DNA from: Turnera subulata
Taxonomy: Eukaryota; Streptophyta; Magnoliopsida; Malpighiales; Passifloraceae
Assembly (NCBI GenBank): GCA_028386065.3
Contig: JAKUCV010002314.1
Span: forward strand, 191,508 to 255,507
DNA: 64,000 nt
Direction of reading: 5' to 3'
In this document: positions 10,956-22,420 of the stretch, one piece after another
Layout: the number at the start of each line of letters is the position of its first letter
Position numbering within the stretch: position 1 is the first letter of the stretch
Translations under genes and position numbers: made by a program
Notes under the pieces: generated by a model
The model's input: the letters and a program-made list of their open reading frames with translations, nothing else
Told to the model about the DNA's origin: nothing
Database searches by the model: none

Positions 10956-12718
10956 GGAAGTAGTGGGGTTCTGGAACAGCATGTCAAGGGTGAAGAAGAT
11001 TCTGCTGTTGGTTTTAGTAAGATCAATGTTATGTTTCTTTTAGTCTTTTGTTAGTATCGGATGCAGTAGCTAGGTTCTTGCAGGTTTGCAAAGATGTATC
11101 TTTGCTTGTTTTGTTTTCTCGGATGCTTTATGCGGTGGGTAGATTTAATTAGATTATGCTGCTCTTTGTAGAACTGCGGTTATGCTTTGGTGAATTGGAT
11201 GCTTTTGACAAAAGTATTGCAGGTGGCGCTCTTCGACTGGAATGTGATTAGCTTTGTTGGAATGGAATGCTATTATGGTTGAATGCACTGTTTTGATTGC
11301 TGTTTAATGATTAGGGACTCTGTTTAAAGTATGAACTGAAGTGCTAGAGCCAGATTCTGAAGGTTGGATTTTGTTTTTGGTCTTAAAGTGTCATGAAGGT
11401 TGGAATTGGATTGGAATATTGCTGTTTTTGCAGTCCAATCCAATATACCAGCAACTTGTAGTCTTGCACTTGCATGTTTATTGACTAAGAACCAAAAATC
11501 TGCATATATAAAACAGGTTTCTGATTCCTACCATTCAGATACAAATGGATATTTGGGAAGAAAATTTAGAGAATTTCCACATGAATCTGACTTATTGCAC
11601 TTGAGGCTCTTGTTGTTAAATGCCCATTTAATATTTTTGCATGTCATAGGTAAAGCCTTTGGAGCAGATGAACTAGGTTTTCATTTACACATTCCTAGGT
11701 AGCACGCAGGTTAAATTCTTCCTATCAGCAAAATAAAAGCCTTTCTGGTCAGGACCTGCACAATTGCGGTATGGGTTCCAGATTTGTTTTCTTCCTTTGG
11801 AGTCTTATGGTTGCTGGGCTACAATCTCTTGGTAGAGGGCTGCACAAAATTATTGTAGGGATACACGAGTCTCTTGAAATGTATATTTTTCTCCCCAAGG
11901 TGGAGTCTTTCTACGCTTTTAAGCTGTGAAAACCTGAAAATGATGTAAACATTTCCTTTCAACTACTTGTAACAACGACGGACGCAGTTAGCAACTGAGA
12001 AGCACTTCTTTTTCCTTTTGGATGAGGGAGAAACACTTCCTTGATGCGTATATATTGGCATACTTTTCTCCAAGTAACTACGAATCTGAGATAAGATCAA
12101 CTTTTTATCAGTCATTGCAGCTTTCTAGCTGAAAGTATTCTTCAGTTTTTGGATTCGTTAGATTTACATGCCTTTTGCCTTTTAGAAGATCGATATCAAG
12201 TAAGATATCATCCTTGCCTTTGAGGATTAACACATTGTTAGGGAATCAAGAATATTGTCTTTTCAATAGAAAAAAAAAAAGGACAACTAAAAGAGCCCCA
12301 GCAAGGAGGATGGTATACTGGCGGAATTATCAGACAGTAATACGAAGTTCATTCAGTCAATTTTCATTTGCTCATTGTCATATGATATCTTACTGGATAC
12401 ATAGAGCAGCTAGCAAATTTAGCTTGGACACTATTGTTTACTTTTTACATTCTATGTTATGCCGTTCCAAGTCGAATAGATCTGGGTAAACCAATGTTTT
12501 CCCTGTATGCTTCATAATTATTTTCGACATCTAATCAATCATCTCTTGTTTGGGTCGTTTATTAGAATAATTAGTTGCCCACTTTTACACCTCTCATAAA
12601 TAAGTGAATTATATATTTTATAAAAAATGAAGTAAAATTCTTTTATTTTCCATCAATATTTCTTTTTAACGTAGGAAAATAACCCCTCGAAAAAAATATG
12701 CAGAAAAGATAAAACATT

Positions 12719-12767
12719 AACTAGAGAGATATAACTTTTTTTGAACCTTAACAAGAGAGATATAGTT
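12719..12767 (-). mobile_element. Micro retro-insertion (T-tract + gaacctt)
   Basis: The left flank aactagagagatataact (12719-12736) is repeated as aacaagagagatatagtt (12750-12767), with two mismatches. Only 13 bp, ttttttgaacctt, lie between. Oligo-T at the left means the inserted strand ended in oligo-A and lies on the minus strand. Confidence 0.65.
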
Positions 12768-12774
12768 AAAACAC

Positions 12775-12822
12775 ATTAACTAGAACACTTTTTCTTTGGG
12801 GTAGGGATTAACTAGAACACTT
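12775..12822 (-). mobile_element. Micro retro-insertion with exact 16-bp duplication
   Basis: The sequence attaactagaacactt occurs at 12775-12790 and 12807-12822 without change. The 16 bp between them are tttctttggggtaggg. It lies immediately beside the previous micro-insertion. Confidence 0.65.
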
Positions 12823-13166
12823 CGAGGAACCGTAAGGATGTGAAGCATGAATAATTTTATACATTACCGGAGACCCGCAACGCAACAACAATTGTTTGAG
12901 TTGGTGTTTTTATCCACAACCTAAATTATAGACGTTAAATTAGGAAAATACAATACATATTTTTTTTATAAAATAAATATTTGGAGAAGAGAGAACGTTT
13001 TATGTATTTTATCCAAATAAAAAGTTGGATTCATTACTTGCGGAAATATAATTGTGAAGTCCACATAAAAGATTTTTCGTGAAAACCTAGATGGCAATAA
13101 ATGAATAGAAGAAGGGTAATTCCGTCCAAAATTAATGAACCCACACCCGCCTTCTCTCTCTCTGTG

Positions 13167-13186
13167 GCTCGCTCGCTCGCTCGCTC
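13167..13186 (+). repeat. (GCTC)n microsatellite in RMD5 5' leader
   Basis: Five gctc units follow a CT-rich stretch. The position, just upstream of a good splice donor (cag|gtaaaa at 13291), suggests it lies in the untranslated first exon of the RMD5-type gene. Confidence 0.8.
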
Positions 13187-14893
13187 GAGTTTGTTCCTCG
13201 TTAAATCGTTCACTTGATCGATTCCTTCCTTTCAAAGGGGCGATCAGTTTCTTCTCAGTGCGGCTTTTCCTCGCTCTATCCCTCTCTCAGGTAAAACAAC
13301 AATCACGCTCTCTCTTCTCGCGTGTTTTGCTCTGTTTTGTTATGTCTTTTTTAATCCCCAAATCTTACACATACAGTTATATTCCGTTCACTTTATCGGT
13401 GTTTGGCTATTGAACAATTGTTTCGTTTAATTGCCTCTCCAGAGTGTTGCGCGCCGGTGATTATTGCAAAATAAGGTATCTTTCTCTTTGTTTTCCTTAA
13501 CCATTTAATTTCAGTGACGTGATTTGTCCTGTACTATCGTTTGTTGGAATTATTACAGTTTTTTTTTTTTCTTCTGTTTACTAGAATTGCGTGAATTATA
13601 CCCTTAGTTTTGCGTTGGATTGGTTTTGTTTTGGCGTGTTCTCATCTGCATCGATAGAGATTGGCTCTGAGTGTTTTTTTTCTGGTGTTTTGGCTATGGA
13701 AGAATGTTGATTGCTTATGAATTTGGTGCTCTTTTTGTGGCTGCTATTGGATCAAAAACTGTTATGACGCCCTCGTAGGGGTTAGGACATGTTGGATGAG
13801 ACACTGGTTTTTTTTTTAAAACACTAGTAAATTGAAGGTTTTTGGTTGTTGCCTGGCTTATCTTTCAATGTCTGTTTGTAGTTCGTCCTTATTACAGATA
13901 CGGGCTTGGACAGTCTTTTTCCACAATTAGCAATTGCTGGTTGGTATTTCTGACTTACCCTTGTTACCCATGCCCGCCCTTAATAGCCTAGGTCTTATTT
14001 GGTTAGGACCTGTTTGTTTCTTTTAATTCAAGATCCAATCTTGTGATAATAAAGCATTTACCATTGAGATTTCCATTTGTCTGAACTTGTTGCTACTCTC
14101 TCCCTCCCTCTCTTCACTTTTTAGGATAATTGTCATATGCATGCCTCTTCAACTTGTTTAAGGCTGTCTCCAGATTTGTGGAGAAATCCCTTTCTGAGAA
14201 GAAGAACACATCCATTATCTGTTTCTATTGTATCGTGACATGGTTACTTTCCCAGGCTGTATGCTGCCAATTTGATTACATAATGTATGTGACTTGCAGA
14301 GAAGCTAAGTGTGAATAACAAGGGTCTTATGACCTTAAGGAAGAACACAAGTACCATGTTCACTTTCCTTAACTAGTTGAATTACCTAGAATTGAGCCTT
14401 TAACTGACAAAGTTTGATCATGCAAGGCCAAACTGTATCCGCTTGGTAACTTTGGTTTGCTTAGAATGACTCTTGTTTGTCATTCCATTCTGAAACTTTT
14501 AGAAACTAAGCGTGAAGTGTCCCGATTGCCTGAAGTCCTTCAGGTTGATGCCTTGGGTTTCTTGAGATCTACTTCTTCAATGAACCCTAAACTTTTCTCC
14601 CCCGTGAATGAGATTGGCTTGAAATATGAAGCTCTTCCCTGATAAGATGCTATAGGATTTCCATATAGTGACATTTCACTATTTTTTTAGCACCCTGTAC
14701 TTTTAAGCTATGACCACATGCATGGTGCCGTTAATTTGTTGATTGGAGCAATAATGTGTTTTTCTCTTGTTGATTGTTGTGTATGACTAACTTGAGAATT
14801 TTCACCAGTCATGCTAATTTATGAGAAATCTTAGGAAATGCTATGTTTATATTTCAGATCAAAGGATACTTAGCATTATCTTTTTCTGCAGGA

Positions 14894-16051
14894 ATGGAGG
14901 TGGCTGCAGTAAAGGATGCATTTGATCGTGTCACTAAGAAGCAGAAACTGTCATCATCTAAAGCCCAAGAAGTAATTGATCAAGTCAGTCATGAAATCGG
15001 GCAGACATTAGCGAAAATCCAGTCAGTTGACAACCTCATGTCCCCAGTTGATCTAAAATCCATCCTTGCCGAACTCAAGCATAAGCTTAATGCAATTAGC
15101 CCTCTCAACCAACTGGAAGGGACACAGAAGGAATTAAATGGAAACCTCAGCAAGTTTCCAAAGGTTCTTGAGAAAACGTTCAATCCTGACATATCCAAGG
15201 CACACAGAAACATTGATTTTGACTTCCATATTGTGAATCAGATAATAGCTAGTCATTTTTATCGGCTGGGCTTGTTTGATCTGGGAGATTGCCTAATAAA
15301 TGAGGCTGGAGAACCAGAGGCAGCAGCTTTAAGATCTCAGTTTGTTGAATTATATCAGATTCTCGAGGCCATGAAAGTTAGAAACCTTGAGCCTGCTCTG
15401 CAATGGGTCTCTGCTAACCGTGAAAAACTCAAGCAAAATGGTTCAGTTCTTGAGCTGAAACTACACCGCGTCCAGTTTGTGGAGATCCTGAAGAGGGGAA
15501 GTCATTCTGATGCTCTCAACTATGCCAAAACTTACCTTTCTCCTTTTGCTTCGAATCATTTGAAAGAGATTCAAAAGCTGATGGTCTGCATCATGTGGAT
15601 AGGAAGGCTTGAAAGATGTCCCCACTCTGATCTGCTGGCTTCTATACAATGGGAGAAGTTGTCTGAGGAGTTGGCACGGGATTTCTGCAATCTTTTGGGG
15701 CAGTCCTTTCAGAGCCCATTGAGTGTGGCAATAGCAGCTGGGATTGAAGGGCTGCCTACCCTATTGAAGCTGGCAAATGTAATGGCTGCAAAGAAGCAGG
15801 AGTGGCAGGCAATGAAACAGTTGCCAGTGCCTGTAGATTTGGGGAGAGAATTTCAGTTTCATTCTATTTTTGTTTGTCCGGTGAGCAGGGATCAAGGCAC
15901 TGAAGAGAATCCACCAATGTTGATGCCATGTCTGCATGTTTTGTGCAAGCAGTCTATAATGAAGCTGTCAAAAGGTAGCTCACGGACATTTAAATGCCCT
16001 TACTGTCCAGCTGAGGCTTCTGTTGCGCAGTGCAGGCAGCTATATTTCTAA
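14894..16051 (+). CDS. RMD5/RMND5-type GID (CTLH) E3 ligase subunit
   Basis: The protein has 385 residues from the ATG at 14894. LisH lies at about 112-143 (HIVNQIIASHFYRLGLFDLG), CTLH at about 149-207, and a degenerate RING at about 326-372 (CPVSRDQ, PCLHVLCKQS, FKCPYCP). This order and length match Rmd5/Gid2 and plant RMD5 homologues, the RING partner in the GID/CTLH ubiquitin-ligase complex, which in yeast degrades gluconeogenic enzymes. An upstream in-frame ATG at 14843 precedes a splice acceptor (ttttctgcag, exon starting about 14892), so the coding start is the ATG two bases into the exon. A 5'-UTR intron of about 1.6 kb, from gtaaaa at 13291 to 14891, is inferred. The coding region is intronless and continuous. 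Confidence 0.9.
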   Translation: MEVAAVKDAFDRVTKKQKLSSSKAQEVIDQVSHEIGQTLAKIQSVDNLMSPVDLKSILAELKHKLNAISPLNQLEGTQKELNGNLSKFPKVLEKTFNPDISKAHRNIDFDFHIVNQIIASHFYRLGLFDLGDCLINEAGEPEAAALRSQFVELYQILEAMKVRNLEPALQWVSANREKLKQNGSVLELKLHRVQFVEILKRGSHSDALNYAKTYLSPFASNHLKEIQKLMVCIMWIGRLERCPHSDLLASIQWEKLSEELARDFCNLLGQSFQSPLSVAIAAGIEGLPTLLKLANVMAAKKQEWQAMKQLPVPVDLGREFQFHSIFVCPVSRDQGTEENPPMLMPCLHVLCKQSIMKLSKGSSRTFKCPYCPAEASVAQCRQLYF

Positions 16052-16610
16052 CTTAATGATGATTTATCTCTCTCCTTTAGAGGAACATGGCTATGTCTTT
16101 TGTGGGGACGGTGAATATGGGTATATTTGCTTGTAAATAGACATTCTTTGTGAGTTTTTATCTGTTTTTGAAATGTTCAGTTGCACAAATCCTATTCTTA
16201 GGCATGTTAATACAGAGAAGCAGCTGGTTATCACGTACCTTTGACATCTGTTTTGTCAGTTTTTAGTTTTAGGTGAACTTTTGGATTTCTGCTGGTAATT
16301 ATTAACCAGCGTATGAATGAAAGTTGGGCTGCAGGAGCAACTTCAGCACTTGGTGGTTTCCCTGCTTTCTGATTACTCACACTCATGTTTGCAGTCCAGG
16401 TGATTGACAGCACGAATTTCAGGACCTATACACTAAGGTCTTGGACGATCATGTTTCTGAGACAACCATTCGTTTTCTGTTCTCCAATAATGACAGGATG
16501 ATTATTTTGCGGAATGCAAATCATAGATCAGCTTGGTAGATAAAGATCACGTTTACTTCCTCAAAATGGTTTGAAGGTTAACACGTTATAAAGCGCAGAG
16601 AAATTCTAAA

Positions 16611-16668
16611 ATCTTTTGCTCCTCTTATATCCCAGTCTTATCTTTTGCTCCTCTTATATCCCAGTCTT
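16611..16668 (+). repeat. 29-bp perfect tandem duplication
   Basis: The unit begins atcttttgctcctcttatat and is present at 16611-16639 and 16640-16668 without mismatch. It lies between the RMD5 gene and the convergent small gene at 16891. Confidence 0.9.
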
Positions 16669-16890
16669 TGGGGGCCTCGTGAAGTGGAAGTCTGGTTTAG
16701 TTACTGTGGATGAAAGTTATCGTTGTTCGATAAATGAAATGGCTACCGAAAAGGCCACAAGAAAGCAAGCATCCTAGGCAGTAATCAAGAAAAGTAGCTC
16801 AATACTTCCATTGAAGAAACCAAAATCAATATCCACCGTCAACCAATAAAAATCGAAAAAATCTACAATCAATGCTAAAGTAAGGTTATT

Positions 16891-17388
16891 TTAAGAAAAT
16901 CCAATCATTCTTTTCAACCCAGGAGGAAACAACTCTGAAACAGAAACAGAAGAAGGTGGATTATCATCATCAGTTACATACTCTTCAATCATTTGTTGAA
17001 CAGACCTAGCAGAAAGAGGGTGAAAATTGGCGCTCCACTCGTCGACAAACTCTTTAACCAAGACCCACTTCTCCTCTCTATCCAATTTCCTCCATTTCCT
17101 CCTCACCTCCTCCTCCTCAAGAGCCAAGTAACCGCAGAGCTCGACGAACAGCAGCTCTTTGCTCTTCCTCATGGCTTCTTCCCTTTGCACCATATGGGTA
17201 TTTATCTTCGTCACTTCCTTGGCAAATTCCGATGCAAGATCATAACCACTGGTTGTTTTGTTGGTGCATGGGATTTGGGTGTTTAGTCTGCGGGTGAAAA
17301 GGGCTGTAATGGGGGGCGGGCGAGTTCGGGGGTTTGTAGTGATGATAGGGAGAGCGTTTACAGGGAAAAGATGGATTCTTAGTGACAT
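16891..17388 (-). CDS. Small plastid-targeted protein of unknown function
   Basis: A single-exon ORF of 165 residues. The N-terminus (MSLRIHLFPVNALPI...) is basic and hydroxylated with no acidic residue for about 45 positions, as in a chloroplast or mitochondrial transit peptide. The mature part is a charged helix-rich domain (KELLFVELCGYLALEEEE, RRKWRKLDREEKWVLVKEF) ending in an acidic, Ser-rich tail. I do not recognise the family. It is convergent with the RMD5 gene. The consistent transit-peptide-plus-domain layout makes it a credible gene. Confidence 0.65.
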   Translation of the reverse strand: MSLRIHLFPVNALPIITTNPRTRPPPITALFTRRLNTQIPCTNKTTSGYDLASEFAKEVTKINTHMVQREEAMRKSKELLFVELCGYLALEEEEVRRKWRKLDREEKWVLVKEFVDEWSANFHPLSARSVQQMIEEYVTDDDNPPSSVSVSELFPPGLKRMIGFS

Positions 17389-18342
17389 TTTTTTGAGGTG
17401 GGAATTAATGGTAAGACTTGATGTTACTTTGGGGGTAGCTGGGAATCGTGACTATATTATATAGTGATTGCAGGCAGAAGCTTTGAGAAGCCAAATGTTG
17501 CGTTGCAGTTTGGAACTGCCCCCGACCAATGTTAATGTTTGATGTTTGAGATGACTAACAAATATGGCAGGCATATATTGTCCTGTAGTAATAGCTCAAA
17601 ACAATAAAGTAATTTACCGTAGGTTGCAGCAAAGCAGCGTGGTAACCTCAAAATGCAAATTTTCAGAAAAGACTGAATTTTAATTCCATATAATATGACG
17701 AAATCTTTTTTGAACTTCCTTTTTCTTCTTTTTTTTTCCCCGAATTTAGAATTTAGATTTTTGATTGTATGCATGCCCAAAAAACTAAGGTGTGGGATGG
17801 AGGAGGAAGGAATGAAATTGATCAACATGGGCCGGGTACTAGGCTAAGATAAAAAATGCAATCAATAAGATGTGAAATGGGCTAGATTACGGAGAAGGAT
17901 AATTTTTTGAGCCCGACATGTACCTTTAAATCTTCTAATGACAACGTGAAGAGAGAGAATATATTTTCGCTATCTGAAAATAATTGCATAAAGAGAATCC
18001 AAATTGTAAAATTACAAGACGCAGTCGTAACCTCATTACGAATCCATCAAAAGCATTTTGTTCTTCTGTTCTTTATGTTTCCTTTTCTTCCAAGGCTATG
18101 ATTAACAGACTTCTCTAACCACAACTAGGAATCCCAACATTCTGAGACTAAAAATAAAACCACAAGGCATCCGAACGAATTACATATCTCGATGTAGATA
18201 TAATGTAACTCTTCAGCCCAAAACATGATTCTGACAACCTATTTCCAATGTGATCAGTGTGGCATGAATGTGCAATAACCACACTTGAATTTGCCGTCAG
18301 ATGTACACTTTTTGCGACAGGGATTCCTCTCCTCGCAATCCA
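17389..18342. other. Intergenic, nothing supported
   Basis: Contains the promoter side of the small plastid gene and the 3' flank of the TBL gene. ORFs at 17532-17828 and 17907-18101 have no recognisable features. Confidence 0.5.
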
Positions 18343-21300
18343 TCACCTAGTCTCCAGGCTATTCCGGATCAGCTCTGACAAGATATCAACCCAGGTATCG
18401 GGGAGACCGGGAAGGCACCAATGCATGCAGTCTTGACCCCAGATTGCCACAGCATCCTTCTTTCCCAGCCAAATGGCTGGGTGTGCATCTGCTCTAAATT
18501 CACTCATATGAGTGAGATCAAGTATCCGAATATCTGAGCCTTGCAATGTCTCTACAATCACACGATTAACTTGTCTCGCTTCTTTATTCACACCATTGTT
18601 ACTGGGATCAAACCACAAGTCAAGCTGTCCAATTATTAGGATCTAATCTTCTAATACTTTCAAGCAGGAAAGTGCAAATGAAATCTAAAACATCAACAGG
18701 TAATCAAAGAAATGCCAAGCGCCCCATTCTAACTTGGACTGGAGTGTAAAAAGTAGATGGGCACTTGGTATAATATTTGATAACCTCATCAGTTTACATA
18801 CCTCGTGTTCCTTGAGGGGCTCATTGAACAGGCAACTTCCATTTTGGTTCCAATCACCACCATAAAAATGTCGCGGTGATTGTAGCCGCCAAAACTTGAG
18901 TGTCTTAGGTGGTACTGCTTTTTCTATGTATGAGACCATATGCTCAAGAACCACTTTAAGTCCATCAGACAACTCAAGGGGGGGATTTATTGGTTGTCCA
19001 GAGCGATAAAATACAAGAGGCTTCTCCTTTGGGAATTTGTCGTAACCCCACCTAGCAAAAAAACCAATATATCTCCATAAACATTTCTTAGAAATTTAAA
19101 AAAGGAGGCACATAAGCAGATTTGTTGTTGAACCAATACAAAAGATGCTGTGATGTGACTATGAGGATATTTTCCTCTAGACAATCAAAAGACTTTGACA
19201 GAAGTTTTGAAGAACAGAAACAAGTACATAAATTTGCAAGACTGGGATACAGCAAAATAGACTCTCCAGATCTGCATTCCTATACTTTTAGAGAAGAAAT
19301 GTCAGATTGCAGTTTCATCACGTCACAATTCGACAAGTATTTAGTTGAATAAACAAAAAAGCCGCCTTTATCTCATGAATCTACATACTTTGAATTACAT
19401 AATTGTTAAGAAGAAAGATCAGAGTGTTAAAAGAGAAAATTAACAGCTTGTTGACCAATATCACGTACATTTGCAAAAACAAAAAAGAAGAGAAAAGAGA
19501 CAGAAAATTACCAATGACCAGTATTAAAGATGAGAACATCATAAAAGTTGGTGATGGTGGCCCAATCATCCGCAGGTACATCAACATCTACCCGATGTAT
19601 GCCTTTCAGTTCATCATTGCCAGGCGGGGATATAGTAGGCTGCCACCTTTATTTTATCAGTAATGAAAACCAAGGTTATAATTTTGATAACTTACAGTTG
19701 CTGGGGTTATCATGTTCACAATTTATAACTGAGATTATATTTTCATAATATAGATTAACAACATTTGCATCTCAAAAAAATGCATTATTCTAAGAGAAGA
19801 CTGTCAGAACTACGCAAGGAAGATGGAGAGAGAAGAAGTTAAGCTATCATCCACTTCTGCAGCAGCTTTTGAAGAAAAAAAGGAAACCTAGATGTAAAAA
19901 AGCTTGGATAGATTTATCATAAAATAAAAATTAATATTGCAAATAATTTCCAAAACAAAGAAAAATACTACTGCAACCCAGTAGTCTAAATATTGTCAAA
20001 AGCCAGAAATATGTTTTACAACGGAGAGAGTCAAAGCATTGACCCATTGGAATCTCTTGAACAGAGATTGAGGTTGATCTCTACTCTAGCATTTGGGCAA
20101 ACGGGACTTATTTCGAATGGACTGCTGGAGAAATAGCTGGTGGGCTTATGCAACATGAGCAAGTTGCTGTGCCATTTGTTGGATTCGAAAGGGGCGTAAA
20201 CTGGCTTGCGCCTAAAGTACATCAACCAGAACCTTTGGGACAGCTTGCCATAAAATGTCAAATGCAGTCTGCTACAAATATACTAGTCTACAAGCTAAGG
20301 GGCTAGCAACAGGGAAAAACTTTCAGTGGTATCTAATATACCTACTGGTACCCATTCGATTTTGCATCAAGAAGAAGTGGCATTGGCGGCCATGCACCAT
20401 GGCGAATCAACACCTCCTTCAAGTAAAGAAAGAAGAGGACTATGTCAACCCTGCCGTGAGGTCCTATTTTCGCCACATGATCAACCCAACTACCGTCGCA
20501 GCGTATAATTGTGTCTGTCAGCCATGGTTTCATAATATCTATAGCTTACAAAGTTCTGAGCCTCTCGCACGTATCGATCCCAAGTGCTCTTCTAGACTGG
20601 CATAAAGCCATTCAGTAATTCTGTTTGCAACTCTATCCTGAAGATCTAAAAGTGTAGGAGCCTATCAGTTTTGGAACTCAAACAATAAACTCACTACAAA
20701 CGAACAGAATCTGACAAATCTATGCTCAGCAAACAGGGAAGCACTACATACAGGAAATGCAGGGGTACCAGATTGATTCAAACGAACAAAAAGACGCCAA
20801 TTCAGAGATTCATAACAAACCAACAGAGGCTAATAAAACTCACTCGTATTTGGCCAGCAAAACCGCACGGTGATAGGCCACGGTGACATTAAACTTGGGG
20901 AAATAAGCCCCTCTCCAAGCTCCCTTCTTTTTCCACTTCTTGGCAGTATTGTCAGCCACCCTAAGCACACACAAAAAAGCCACCAAGAAATTCTCATTCA
21001 AGGAATCCCCAACAAACCCAATATTCTTATTCCTCATCATCCTGAGAAACCTCTCCGGGCGAATACGCGGCAAGCTACAATCTTTAGGGACCCATTGCCA
21101 GGAATTGATGATATCAATGTTGTCCCGCTGGTTGCGGAGGCAGTTCCATGCGTTTCTGTGGAAGGGGCAGGACGCATCGTAGAAGGGTTTGCTGGGTTTT
21201 TCTTGTAGGACCCATTGGCCTTGGAAGAAGTTGCAAGAGGTGGCGGTTGCGGCGGCGGTGGTGGAGGAGGAGGTTGAAGAGCGAGGGAGGAGAAGGGTGG

Positions 21301-21379
21301 AGTAGAGGAAGAAGAGTAGGATGGAGAGGATGATTAAGTAAGGGAATGGTGATGGGAGTTTGAGCTTTGGTGGTGGCAT
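18343..21379 (-). CDS. TBL12: Trichome birefringence-like protein (TBL12-like)
   Basis: Four exons join in frame: 21379-20844, 19646-19512, 19051-18802 and 18624-18343, giving 400 residues. A short cytosolic end is followed by a signal anchor at about 12-32. The TBL domain starts at about residue 49 (CNFFQGQWV), the esterase GDS motif is at 124-126 (GFVGDSLNEN), and the second catalytic motif DCMHWCLPG places Asp372 and His375. These are the Ser and Asp-x-x-His residues of Golgi polysaccharide O-acetyltransferases, which acetylate xylan, mannan or pectin. All splice sites are GT-AG; the joins restore E-W-Q, H-W-W-G and H-E-L-D. The match to TBL12 rests on similarity plus conserved neighbours. 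The substrate is unknown. Confidence 0.9.
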
Positions 21380-21423
21380 TCTGGATCCACCATCTAAGCC
21401 TCTGGTGCTCTATACTATACCCC

Positions 21424-21453
21424 AGGGAGAGGGAGAGGGAGAGGGAGAGGGAG
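21424..21453 (-). repeat. (GGGAGA)n microsatellite in TBL 5' leader
   Basis: Five gggaga units on the plus strand lie 45-75 bp upstream of the TBL ATG, so the transcript leader would carry a CT-rich tract. Confidence 0.85.
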
Positions 21454-21610
21454 GCAAGGAGGCTTTCTACTATCACCTTTACAGTTATGTTCTTCAGTTT
21501 CTGTTGGTTAGATCCTGCTCTCTCTAGGGTCGTCTAGTCCGATCCCATGATGCTCAAAAAAAAATATAAAGCGTCTCGAAGCCCAGCCCAACAGGTTAAT
21601 ATTTGCGGGA

Positions 21611-22132
21611 TGATGCTGCTGGTGTTTTTTTTTTTTTTCGAAACCGGGAAGTATATTAAGAAATATACGTGAGCTTGGTACATGATTAGAAGTTGGTAGC
21701 TCAGGTCGACTTCTATCTTATACAAGAGGCATGACAATCATGGTACATCAATACATGAGGAAGGATCTAATTTCCAGACAAAATAGACAAACATAAAGCA
21801 ACATGGAATTTTGGTAAAAACGCTGCAATAAACCGAAAGTACAAAAACAAGGCCATGGCTGATCAGCTAGGCTGAGAAGTATCCGGCGGCCGAGTCATGT
21901 TCATACCAGAGCTGGATGCATCAGGGGTGAAGATCATGCGATGGCAGTCCTCTGTAAGGACGACTGCTGTGTGGTTTTGGTTTTTGCGGGGTCGGGCCGG
22001 GGCTGGGTGATTGAAATTACTAGAGATGGCGGGGTAAATGGCAGGGGAAGGAACTGAAGGCGTAGCAGGTCGACTGGGATTTTGGACTTCTGTGGATGTC
22101 GACGGGTAGGTGCTTGATGCTGCTGGTGTTTT
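21611..22132 (-). mobile_element. 5'-truncated LINE-like retroposon, 486 bp
   Basis: The 18-bp sequence tgatgctgctggtgtttt is present exactly at 21611-21628 and 22115-22132. The insert starts with a run of T followed by cgaaaccgggaagtatatta, i.e. a 3' end with a poly-A tail on the minus strand. Long target duplications plus a poly-A tail are the mark of LINE-type retrotransposition. No reverse transcriptase is present; a 93-codon minus ORF crossing the left boundary is not recognisable. It lies in the promoter region of the TBL gene, about 230 bp from its ATG. Confidence 0.85.
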
Positions 22133-22166
22133 ATTTATGCGCAAGTAGTCTTTTATTTTAGTTTGT

Positions 22167-22210
22167 TATTTCTTGTTGTTTTTTTTTTTGGTAACATATT
22201 TCTTGTTGTT
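22167..22210 (-). mobile_element. Micro retro-insertion with exact 14-bp duplication
   Basis: The sequence tatttcttgttgtt occurs at 22167-22180 and 22197-22210. The insert is only tttttttttggtaaca. Confidence 0.75.
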
Positions 22211-22223
22211 ATTTCCCTTCAGA

Positions 22224-22420
22224 TAGGGATGGCAATTTTTCCGGGTATACCCGATACCCACTTAAAACCCGCTTTTATGGGTAGGGTATTACCCGATTTT
22301 AACCGGATAAAAAAAAGGTAGGGTATTACCCGGACCCGAATTGACCGAGTTCGGATAGGGTCTGGGTCTGGGTAAGAGTCTAGGCTTTACCCTACCGGTT
22401 AGACCCTATCTATTATAATA
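22224..22420. mobile_element. Left end of a hAT-like element
   Basis: The sequence starting tagggatggcaatttttccg, followed by repeated gggtattacccg/acccgatacc motifs, is typical of one end of a plant hAT family with TIRs of tagggatggcaa type. I could not find the matching right end (ttgccatcccta) downstream, so the element is truncated or highly diverged. Confidence 0.5.

Larger units (their letters stand above)
10956..13139. other. Intergenic, with two micro retro-insertions
   Basis: The 3' UTR of the DUF295 gene probably covers the first few hundred bases. I see no further coding evidence; ORFs at 11400-11702 and 12175-12489 have no recognisable features. Near the right end are two tiny insertions with target duplications (see 12719-12822). 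Confidence 0.5.

Noticed and set aside
14843..14893. Upstream in-frame ATG of the RMD5 frame
   Set aside because: It lies before a strong splice acceptor and adds residues absent from the family; MEVAAVKDAFD is the conserved start.
20031..20605. ORFs within the first TBL intron
   Set aside because: Exon 1 and exon 2 of TBL join cleanly across this interval and the ORFs match nothing in the family.
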